From: Holophagaceae bacterium UBA692
Lineage (GTDB): Bacteria; Acidobacteriota; Holophagae; Holophagales; Holophagaceae
NCBI GenBank assembly: GCA_002297665.1
Contig: DBMS01000160.1
Location: forward strand, 1 to 5,413
DNA length: 5,413 nt
Direction of reading: 5' to 3'
The first letter of the stretch is position 1. Every line of letters begins with the position of its first letter. This document shows, one piece after another, positions 1 through 5,413 of this stretch. Below the pieces are notes generated by a model that worked only from the letters and a program-made list of their open reading frames with translations, was not told the DNA's origin and searched no databases. A program made the position numbers and the translations under genes.

Positions 1-784
1 GGGCGGGGCGGCGCACAGGGACGGCGAGGGTGACCGGGGCCGCGCCCGGGGCCAGGGCGCCGGTGACCACCAGTTCCCCGTCCTCCCACCGGGCCTCGGG
101 ACCGGGGCCCGCGCCGGTGGCGGTGCGGTTGCGCAGCGGCAGGAGCCCCAGGCCCGGCATGGGGAAGAGGAAGCAGGGCCCCCCGTCGCGACCGGGATAC
201 ACCCGCAGGTCCACCATGTTGTCGTGCACCGTGAGGGCCGACACGTCCGCCCCGAAGGCGAAGTCCCGGTCCCCGGCCTCCCAGCCGGAGCCGAAGGGCC
301 GGGTGCGGAAGAAGCTTTCGTCGCCCACCACGTCGCCTTCCACGACGCGCACGCCCGAGGCGGCCACCTGGTCCGCCAGCGCCCCGAAGGGATCGGGAGG
401 GAGGGACCTTCCGCGCCACCGGGCCATGAGCATGGGATCTCCCCGGCCGTAGAGCACCAGGTCGCCCTTGAGGACCCCGCCGGGCCCGGGCCGGCTCCCG
501 GCCATCACCGACGTGCGGATCCGGCGGTCGGGCCCCAGCCGGCACAGGGCCATGGCGCAGGTGAAGAGCTTGGCGTCGCTGGCCGGCACGAAGTACGACC
601 CGGAGTCCTTTTCGAAGAGGGTGCGCCCCGTGTCCAGGGAGACCACCGACACCCCGGCGCGGGAGGCCTCGAAGCGCGGCCCCTGGAAATGGGCCTGGAG
701 CCGGGCGGCCAGGGGCTGGGCCCGGGCCGCGGCCACGGCGACGAAGGCCAGGGCGAGGCGGAGGAGGAAGGCATGGGCGGTCAT
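1..784 (-). CDS. dacB: PBP4-type D-alanyl-D-alanine carboxypeptidase/endopeptidase (peptidase S13), N-terminal part
   Basis: A periplasmic serine enzyme of the PBP4/DacB family, which trims D-Ala from peptidoglycan stem peptides and cleaves D-Ala-mDAP cross-links. The gene runs off the left edge, so only the first 261 residues are visible; the family is usually about 450-500 residues. Residues 1-22 form a signal peptide: Arg9, a hydrophobic core (LALAFVAVAAA), then ARA before Gln23 as a likely cleavage site. The active-site SxxK motif is Ser69-Asp-Ala-Lys72 within VPASDAKLFT. Other family stretches follow: GDLVLYGRGDPML (residues 107-119), VVEGDVVGDESFF (147-159) and SALTVHDNMVDLRVYPG (182-198), which belong to the insert that PBP4 proteins carry between SxxK and the later SxN and KTG motifs. 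Those later motifs lie outside the window, so intact catalysis cannot be confirmed. The start at 784 is chosen because it gives the signal peptide directly. Its ribosome site is poor: a GGGGGA run (785-790) abuts the ATG. Family assignment is firm; the symbol is by family only. Confidence 0.9.
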   Translation of the reverse strand, partial: MTAHAFLLRLALAFVAVAAARAQPLAARLQAHFQGPRFEASRAGVSVVSLDTGRTLFEKDSGSYFVPASDAKLFTCAMALCRLGPDRRIRTSVMAGSRPGPGGVLKGDLVLYGRGDPMLMARWRGRSLPPDPFGALADQVAASGVRVVEGDVVGDESFFRTRPFGSGWEAGDRDFAFGADVSALTVHDNMVDLRVYPGRDGGPCFLFPMPGLGLLPLRNRTATGAGPGPEARWEDGELVVTGALAPGAAPVTLAVPVRRPA

Positions 785-1090
785 TCCCCCATCATAGCCC
801 GCGGCCCGGGCCGGCAGGGCGCCCGGGCCCGGGACCCGGAGCCGGCGGAAAGGGGATAAACCGGAGGCATGTTCACTCGCTCGATTAAGGTGTCCGCATA
901 TTCCGGATGCGTGCGCATGAAATCGAACGGCGGCTTCCTCCCGGTTTTTTCTGGTTGGAGCATCGGCATTTCCCGGGGGACTTCGGATGATACTGAATGA
1001 TCTAGCAATAGGTCAACCGATCGATTAAAATCAAGTTCTCGACACCCCGCCGGCCCGGCGGAACGGCCCCGACCCCTGCCCTGGATCCCC
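785..1090. other. divergent intergenic region with a low-GC core
   Basis: This 306-bp gap separates the dacB-like gene (leftward) from the barrel-protein gene (rightward) and must hold the start signals of both. Positions 871-1040 contain 85 G/C of 170 bases (50%), far below the flanking genes. Visible elements are a sigma70-like promoter for the left gene (987-1016), a possible -10 hexamer TAAAAT on the plus strand (1026-1031) without a convincing -35, and a 12-bp dyad ATGCGTGCGCAT (907-918). TCGATTAA occurs at 881 and again at 1021. Next to dacB the sequence becomes very GC-rich, with palindromes at 803-812 and 822-833. A minus-strand open frame crosses the whole region and ends at 781; its segment 853-945 looks weakly protein-like and is treated as a finding rather than called as a gene. 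Confidence 0.7.
987..1016 (-). promoter_or_regulatory. candidate sigma70-type promoter for the dacB-like gene
   Basis: On the minus strand TTGACC (1016 to 1011) matches the -35 consensus in 5 of 6 bases, and TATCAT (992 to 987) matches the -10 consensus in 5 of 6, with an 18-bp spacer. Transcription would start near 980 and run leftward, giving a leader of roughly 195 bases before the dacB start at 784. It lies in the low-GC part of the divergent region, where a promoter would be expected. This is a sequence match only. In a GC-rich genome such a match is less likely by chance, but the organism's own consensus is unknown. Confidence 0.5.
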
Positions 1091-2077
1091 ATGCGACCGC
1101 TCCTGATGCTCCTGTTCCTGGCCGTGGCGGGGGGACCTTCCGGGTCCGCCCAGGAGGTGAGCGCGGCCCTGGGCAGGCTGCACGTCATCGGCGCCCGGGA
1201 GGCGACCTACACCTGGCAGATGATGTACATGCACCATTTCAGCCCGGTCTGGTCGGGCAGCTTCTCGTGGCTGAACGAGGGCCACCTGGACGGGCACCAC
1301 CGGGACGGGGCGGCGCTGCAGGCCTGGCGCTTCCACCGCATGGAGCAGAACAGCCTGCGCCTGGGCGCCGGACTGGGCATCTACCGGAACTTCGACACCA
1401 CGCCCGCCGGGGAGGCCGACGCGTACCAGAACGACCATGGCGTCAAGACGCTGGTGAGCCTGCGGGCCCAGTACGGCTTCGCCGGCGGCTGGGAGGGCTT
1501 CGTGCAGCTGAACCGGGTCCTGGGCTCGTCCGGGCCCCGGACGCAGAGTTCCCTGGTGGGCGTGAGCACGCGGTTCGGGGGCCCGGCGCCGGCGCGGGGC
1601 GCCGGTTCCCGCACGCACGCCGACGATCCTCCCAACGAACTGGCCTTCCTGTTCGGGCGGACCATCCTCAACAGCATGGAAAGCGAGACGACGGAGTTCC
1701 TCCAGTCCTTCGCCGTGGACTACCGCAGGCGGCTCACGCGGCACCTGGACCTTTCGGTCGCCTACTGCGACGAGGGGGGCATCGTGGCGGCCCGGCGCGA
1801 CGGCGTCGCGGTGCAGCTCTGGCTGACCACGCGGAGCGCGGACGGCGACTGGATGCTCAGCTTCGGCGTGGGACCCTACCTTTCCCGGACCTTCCCCGAC
1901 CGGGACAAGCCGGACCCCCCGGACACCGTGAACATCCGGGGCAGCGGACGCTATTCCATGGTGGCGGGGCGCCACCTCGGGGGCCACTGGGGCGTGCGCC
2001 TGCAGTGGAACCGCACCGTCACCCTCGACGACCGGGACACGGACGTGCTGCTGACGGGCCTCGCCTATTCCTGGTGA
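1091..2077 (+). CDS. secreted, internally duplicated outer-membrane beta-barrel-like protein, function unknown
   Basis: A 328-residue protein of unknown function, probably an outer-membrane beta-barrel. Residues 1-20 are a signal peptide: Arg2, hydrophobic LLMLLFLAVAG, then SGSA with cleavage likely before Gln21. The mature part is rich in alternating polar/hydrophobic strands, Gly, Trp and Tyr, and it ends ...LLTGLAYSW; a C-terminal aromatic residue after an alternating strand is the usual barrel-assembly signal. The mature chain is two related units, about residues 37-162 and 202-328, joined by a Pro/Ala/Gly-rich linker (163-182). Shared positions include Glu63-Gly64/Glu228-Gly229, Arg71-Asp72-Gly73/Arg236-Asp237-Gly238, Gln77/Gln242, Trp79/Trp244, Tyr98/Tyr263, Asn141-Arg142/Asn307-Arg308 and Phe162/Trp328. 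ATG 1091 is the first ATG in a frame open since the stop at 998, and it gives the signal peptide. Only a weak GGA (1083-1085) precedes it. The gene converges on carB with a 13-bp overlap. I recall no characterised homologue. A PagL-like lipid A deacylase was considered but no His-x-Ser catalytic pair stands out. Confidence 0.8.
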   Translation: MRPLLMLLFLAVAGGPSGSAQEVSAALGRLHVIGAREATYTWQMMYMHHFSPVWSGSFSWLNEGHLDGHHRDGAALQAWRFHRMEQNSLRLGAGLGIYRNFDTTPAGEADAYQNDHGVKTLVSLRAQYGFAGGWEGFVQLNRVLGSSGPRTQSSLVGVSTRFGGPAPARGAGSRTHADDPPNELAFLFGRTILNSMESETTEFLQSFAVDYRRRLTRHLDLSVAYCDEGGIVAARRDGVAVQLWLTTRSADGDWMLSFGVGPYLSRTFPDRDKPDPPDTVNIRGSGRYSMVAGRHLGGHWGVRLQWNRTVTLDDRDTDVLLTGLAYSW

Positions 2078-5000
2078 CCGCCTGCACGGCCCAGCTCCTG
2101 GAGGTTGCGCACCCGCACGTCGCCGCGCAGGGTCTCCACCGCCTCGCACGCGGCCAGGGCGGCGCTCATGTTGGTGACGCAGGGGATCTTCAGGCGCAGC
2201 GACTGGCGCCGGATGCTGTCCTCGTCGGCGAAGGCGTTCTTGCCGTGGGGCGTGTTGACCACCCACTGGATCTCGCCGTTCTTCAGGAGGTCCACGGCGT
2301 TGGGGCGGCCCTCGTTCACCTTGTGGATGCGGCGGACGCGGTAGCCTTCGGCCTCCAGGGCGCGGGCCGTGCCGTCGGTGGCGCACAGGCCGAAGCCCAG
2401 GCCCGCCAGGCGCCTGACCAGTTCGGGCAGCTGGGGCTTGTCCGCGTCGCTGACGCTGAGGAAGACGGTCCCGGACAGGGGCAGCACCATGCCGGCGGCC
2501 TGGAGGGCCTTGGCGTAGGCCTCGCCGAAGGTGGCGCCGACGCCCATCACTTCGCCCGTGGAGCGCATCTCGGGGCCGAGCACCGGGTCCACCCCCGGGA
2601 ACTTTGCGAAGGGGAAGACCACGCCCTTGACGGCCACGGCCAGGGCCCGGCCGTCCTGCACCCCCTGCCCGCGCAGGGTCTCGCCCAGCCCGATCCGCGC
2701 GGCCACGCCGGCCCAGTTCACGCCGGTGGCCTTGGAGATGAAGGGGACGGTGCGGCTGGCCCTGGGATTGGCCTCCAGGCAGTGGGGGACGCCGTCCTTG
2801 ATGGCCCACTGGAGGTTCAGGAGGCCCCGCACCCCCAGCTCGAAGGCCAGGGCGCGGCTCATGGCCTTGACGGCCTCCAGGGTCTCCGCGGGCACGCCCA
2901 GGGGCGGGAAGACCGCGTAGGAATCGCCGGAATGCACCCCGGCCTCCTCGATGTGGGCCATGACGCCGGCGACGACGGCGTCGTGGCCGTCGCACACCAG
3001 GTCCACGTCCAGCTCCTGGGCGTTCTCCAGGTAGCGGTCGATGAGCACCGGCCGGTCCTCGCTCACCAGGGTGGCCTCGCGCATGTATTTCTCCAGGCCC
3101 CCGTCGTCGAAGACGATGGCCATGGCGCGGCCGCCCAGCACGAAGCTGGGGCGGACCATCACGGGGTAGCGGAGCGTCTCGGCCACGGCGAGGGCCTGGG
3201 CCGCGTTGGAGGCCATGCCCCAGGGAGCGGCGGGGATGTCCAGCTTCCGGAGCACCTCGCCGAAGCGGTTGCGGTCCTCGGCGTCGAAGATGGCCTTGTG
3301 GGCGGTGCCCAGGAGCGGCACGCCCGCGGTCTCCAGCTTCTGGGCGAGCTTGAGCGGGGTCTGGCCGCCGAACTGGGTGAAGACCCCCAGGAGCCGGCCG
3401 CCGGCGCCCTCCCGGTCGACCACGGCCTTCACGTCCTCGAAGACCAGGGGCTCGAAGTAGAGGCGGTCGGAGATGTCGAAGTCCGTGCTCACGGTCTCGG
3501 GGTTGCAGTTCACGAGGATGGCCTCGACCCCCTTGGCCCGGATGGCCTCCACCGCCTGCACGCAGCAGCAGTCGAACTCCACGCCCTGGCCGATGCGGTT
3601 GGGGCCGCTGCCCAGGACGATGGCCTTGGGGCGTCCGGTGGGGGGGGCTTCGCTGCGCTCCTCCCAGGTCTGGTAGAGGTAGGGCGTCTCCGCCTGGAAT
3701 TCGCCCGAGCAGGTGTCGATGCGCTTGACGGCGCGCCGCAGGCCCAGGGCCTCCCGCTGGGCGGCCACGCCGGCCTCGGAGGCGCCGCAGAAGGCGGCGA
3801 TCTGGGCGTCGGTGAAGCCGGCGCGCTTGCCCTTCTCCAGGAGCTCGCGGGGGAGCCTCTCCAGGGGAAAGCCCCGCAGGCGCCCCTCCAGCACGACGAT
3901 CTCCTCCATCTCCCGCAGGAACCAGGCCGAGATGCAGGTGAGGCGGTGCAGCTCCTCGACGGAATGGCCCGCGCGAAGGGCCTGGTAGATCCAGAAGATC
4001 CGCTGGGGCCCCGGGGTCAGGAGGTGCTCCTTGAGCCTTGAAAGGTCCAGCTTGCCGTCCAGGGCCCCGGCGAGCCCCAGGTGCCCCTCCTCCAGGCTGC
4101 GCAGGGCCTTCTGCAGCGCCTCCTGGAAGCTGCGCCCGATGGCCATGGTCTCGCCCACGCTCTTCATCTGGATGCCCAGCACCGGCTCGGTCTCGGGGAA
4201 CTTCTCGAAGGTGAAGCGCGGCACCTTGACCACCACGTAGTCCAGCACCGGCTCGAAGGCCGCCTTGGTGCGCGCGGTGATGACGTTGGGCAGCTCCCAG
4301 AGCCGGTAGCCCAGGGCCAGCTTGGTGGCCACCCAGGCGATGGGGAAGCCCGTGGCCTTGCTGGCCAGGGCCGAGGACCGCGAGACCCGGGGATTCATCT
4401 CGATGACGATCATCCGGCCCGAGGCGGGGTCCAGGGCGAACTGGATGTTGCTGCCGCCGGTCTCCACGCCCACGCCCCGGATGACGGCCTTGGCGGCCTC
4501 GCGCATGCGCTGGTACTCGGGGTCGGTGAGGGTGAGGATGGGGGCCACGGTGATGCTGTCGCCCGTGTGGATGCCCATGGGGTCCAGGTTCTCGATGCCG
4601 CAGATGATCTCCACGTTGTCGTCCAGGTCCCGCACGACCTCCAGCTCGAACTCCTTCCAGCCCAGGATGCTCTCCTCCACGAGCACCTGGTGGATGGGGC
4701 TGAGGTCCAGGCCCCGCTGGGCGATGGCCTCGAAGTCGTCCACGTTGTAGGCGATGCCGCCGCCCGAACCCCCCAGGGTGAAGGAAGGGCGCAGGATGGC
4801 CGGGAAGCCGGTGAGCCTGGCCAGGGCCCGGGCTTCCTCCATGGAGTGGGCGAAGCCGCCCCGGCAGGTTTCCAGGCCCAGCTCGTCCATGAGGGCCTTG
4901 AACTGCTCCCGGTCCTCGCCGCGGTCGATGGCCGCGGGCTGGGCGCCGATGAGCCGCACGCCGTGGCGCTCCAGGATGCCGGCCTTGTGGGCCTCCATGG

Positions 5001-5295
5001 CCAGGTTGAGCGCCGTCTGGCCCCCCACGGTGGGCAGCAGCGCCGAGGGCCGCTCCCGCTCGATGACCTTTTCCAGCACCGCCAGGGTCAGGGGCTCCAG
5101 GTAGGTGGCGGCGGCGCGCTGCGGGTCGGTCATGATGCTGGCCGGGTTGGAGTTCAGCAGGATGGTGCGCACGCCCTCCTCCGCCAGGGCCTTGAGGGCC
5201 TGGGTGCCCGAATAGTCGAACTCGCAGGCCTGGCCGATCTGGATGGGGCCGGCGCCCAGCACCAGGACGGAGGTGATCTCGGGGTTCCTAGGCAT
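2065..5295 (-). CDS. carB: carbamoyl-phosphate synthase, large (ammonia-using, ATP-grasp) subunit
   Basis: Complete 1076-residue CarB (E. coli CarB is 1073). With CarA it makes carbamoyl phosphate from bicarbonate, glutamine-derived ammonia and two ATP in the cytoplasm, feeding pyrimidine and arginine synthesis. Two ATP-grasp halves are clear. The carboxyphosphate half (about 1-402) begins with VLGAGPIQIGQACEFDYSG and has Arg129, Arg169, Glu215, His243, Gln285, Glu299 and Asn301. The carbamoyl-phosphate half (about 554-936) begins with VLGSGPNRIGQGVEFD and has Arg675, Arg715, His788, Gln829, Glu841 and Asn843. These sit at the residue numbers I recall for E. coli. Between them lies the oligomerisation domain. 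The C-terminal regulatory domain (about 937-1076) keeps most UMP/IMP contacts (Lys953, Thr973, Thr976, Lys992, Asn1014; E. coli numbers are one higher), with Pro1016 where E. coli has Thr1017. Of the ornithine ligands, Glu783, Asp791 and Thr1041 are kept, but E. coli Glu892 is Gly891 here. The start has a GGAGG six bases upstream. It lies downstream of carA in one operon; the promoter is outside the window. Confidence 0.98.
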   Translation of the reverse strand: MPRNPEITSVLVLGAGPIQIGQACEFDYSGTQALKALAEEGVRTILLNSNPASIMTDPQRAAATYLEPLTLAVLEKVIERERPSALLPTVGGQTALNLAMEAHKAGILERHGVRLIGAQPAAIDRGEDREQFKALMDELGLETCRGGFAHSMEEARALARLTGFPAILRPSFTLGGSGGGIAYNVDDFEAIAQRGLDLSPIHQVLVEESILGWKEFELEVVRDLDDNVEIICGIENLDPMGIHTGDSITVAPILTLTDPEYQRMREAAKAVIRGVGVETGGSNIQFALDPASGRMIVIEMNPRVSRSSALASKATGFPIAWVATKLALGYRLWELPNVITARTKAAFEPVLDYVVVKVPRFTFEKFPETEPVLGIQMKSVGETMAIGRSFQEALQKALRSLEEGHLGLAGALDGKLDLSRLKEHLLTPGPQRIFWIYQALRAGHSVEELHRLTCISAWFLREMEEIVVLEGRLRGFPLERLPRELLEKGKRAGFTDAQIAAFCGASEAGVAAQREALGLRRAVKRIDTCSGEFQAETPYLYQTWEERSEAPPTGRPKAIVLGSGPNRIGQGVEFDCCCVQAVEAIRAKGVEAILVNCNPETVSTDFDISDRLYFEPLVFEDVKAVVDREGAGGRLLGVFTQFGGQTPLKLAQKLETAGVPLLGTAHKAIFDAEDRNRFGEVLRKLDIPAAPWGMASNAAQALAVAETLRYPVMVRPSFVLGGRAMAIVFDDGGLEKYMREATLVSEDRPVLIDRYLENAQELDVDLVCDGHDAVVAGVMAHIEEAGVHSGDSYAVFPPLGVPAETLEAVKAMSRALAFELGVRGLLNLQWAIKDGVPHCLEANPRASRTVPFISKATGVNWAGVAARIGLGETLRGQGVQDGRALAVAVKGVVFPFAKFPGVDPVLGPEMRSTGEVMGVGATFGEAYAKALQAAGMVLPLSGTVFLSVSDADKPQLPELVRRLAGLGFGLCATDGTARALEAEGYRVRRIHKVNEGRPNAVDLLKNGEIQWVVNTPHGKNAFADEDSIRRQSLRLKIPCVTNMSAALAACEAVETLRGDVRVRNLQELGRAGGHQE

Positions 5296-5413
5296 GGTGG
5301 TCCTCCATCATGCGGATGAACCTGCCGAAGGCCCCGCGGGCGTCGTGGGGTCCCGGGGAGGCCTCCGGGTGGTGCTGGATGCTGAAGATGGGGAGCGTGC
5401 GGTGCCGGAGGCC
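5288..5413 (-). CDS. carA: carbamoyl-phosphate synthase, small (glutamine amidotransferase) subunit, C-terminal end
   Basis: The last 41 residues of CarA, whose 5' part lies beyond the right edge. CarA hydrolyses glutamine and passes ammonia through a tunnel to CarB. The fragment contains IFSIQHHPEASPGPHDA, the end of the class I glutamine amidotransferase domain. Its HPE gives the catalytic-triad His and Glu (His353 and Glu355 in E. coli CarA); the partner Cys is outside the window. The protein ends FGRFIRMMEDHHA. The stop codon lies inside carB: the two frames share 8 bases (ATGCCTAG, 5288-5295), and the carB ribosome site lies within carA, so the two are co-transcribed and probably translationally coupled, which suits subunits needed in equal amounts. 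Identity is secure despite the short length because the HPEASPGPHD stretch is highly characteristic and carB follows directly. Confidence 0.95.
   Translation of the reverse strand, partial: GLRHRTLPIFSIQHHPEASPGPHDARGAFGRFIRMMEDHHA
5302..5306 (-). promoter_or_regulatory. ribosome binding site of carB
   Basis: On the minus strand GGAGG (5306 to 5302) stands six bases before the carB ATG at 5295, inside the last codons of carA. It fixes the carB start and suggests re-initiation by ribosomes finishing carA. Confidence 0.8.

Noticed and set aside
224..859. Plus-strand open frames over the left gene (including one at 30-452)
   Set aside because: The minus strand here encodes an unmistakable PBP4-family protein with signal peptide and SxxK; the plus-strand products are low-complexity Pro/Gly/Arg sequence.
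945..950. Run of six T on the plus strand as an intrinsic terminator
   Set aside because: No good GC stem precedes it, and no plus-strand gene lies upstream that would need a terminator there.
881..1028. Two copies of TCGATTAA 140 bp apart as a direct repeat or attachment site
   Set aside because: Only 8 bp long, without matching flanks, target duplication or any mobile gene between them.
1091..2077. Assignment of the barrel protein as a PagL-type lipid A deacylase
   Set aside because: It is about twice the usual PagL length and internally duplicated, and I could not identify the expected His/Ser catalytic arrangement.
1031..2995. A 654-codon minus-strand open frame
   Set aside because: It lies out of frame within carB and antisense to the barrel gene. 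Its protein is Arg/Gly/Pro-rich low complexity, typical of a shadow frame.
1267..4041. A 924-codon plus-strand open frame across the barrel gene and antisense to carB
   Set aside because: It overlaps two well-supported genes in other frames, is compositionally monotonous (Gly/Ala/His/Arg/Leu), shows no domain, and is explained by third-position G/C bias removing stops from the shadow frame.
4081..5319. A 412-codon plus-strand open frame antisense to carB
   Set aside because: Antisense to conserved catalytic coding sequence, Gly/His/Leu/Asp-rich with no motif; another GC shadow.

Overview
The window is GC-rich throughout (around 70% by eye), with strong G/C bias at third codon positions. This explains the long spurious open frames opposite the real genes. 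It encodes a Gram-negative-type cell envelope: a periplasmic penicillin-binding-protein-4-like enzyme with a signal peptide, and an outer-membrane-barrel-like protein ending in an aromatic residue. The style would fit a high-GC proteobacterium or an acidobacterium such as the Holophagae, but nothing here settles the phylum.

Layout, left to right: (1) positions 1-784, minus strand: the N-terminal 261 residues of a PBP4/DacB-family D-Ala-D-Ala carboxypeptidase/endopeptidase (peptidase S13), cut by the left edge. (2) positions 785-1090: a divergent intergenic region whose core (871-1040) falls to 50% GC. It holds a good sigma70-like promoter pointing at dacB, a short open frame ending in an ATGA overlap with the dacB start, and small dyads. 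(3) positions 1091-2077, plus strand: a 328-residue secreted protein, probably an outer-membrane beta-barrel, built from two tandem copies of a unit of about 126 residues. (4) positions 2065-5295, minus strand: complete carB, the large subunit of carbamoyl-phosphate synthase, converging on and overlapping gene 3 by 13 bp. (5) positions 5288-5413, minus strand: the last 41 residues of carA, overlapping carB by 8 bp.

carA and carB form an operon read leftward. They encode the glutamine-dependent enzyme that makes carbamoyl phosphate for pyrimidine and arginine synthesis. The CarB catalytic residues remembered from E. coli fall at identical residue numbers, but one ornithine-binding glutamate (E. 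coli Glu892) is replaced by glycine. The envelope genes have no obvious functional link to carAB.

I see no mobile element, CRISPR array, tRNA or rRNA. The points most worth following are the internally duplicated barrel protein, the altered allosteric site of CarB, and the low-GC divergent region with its possible short coding remnant. I do not see evidence for a wholly new multi-gene system here.
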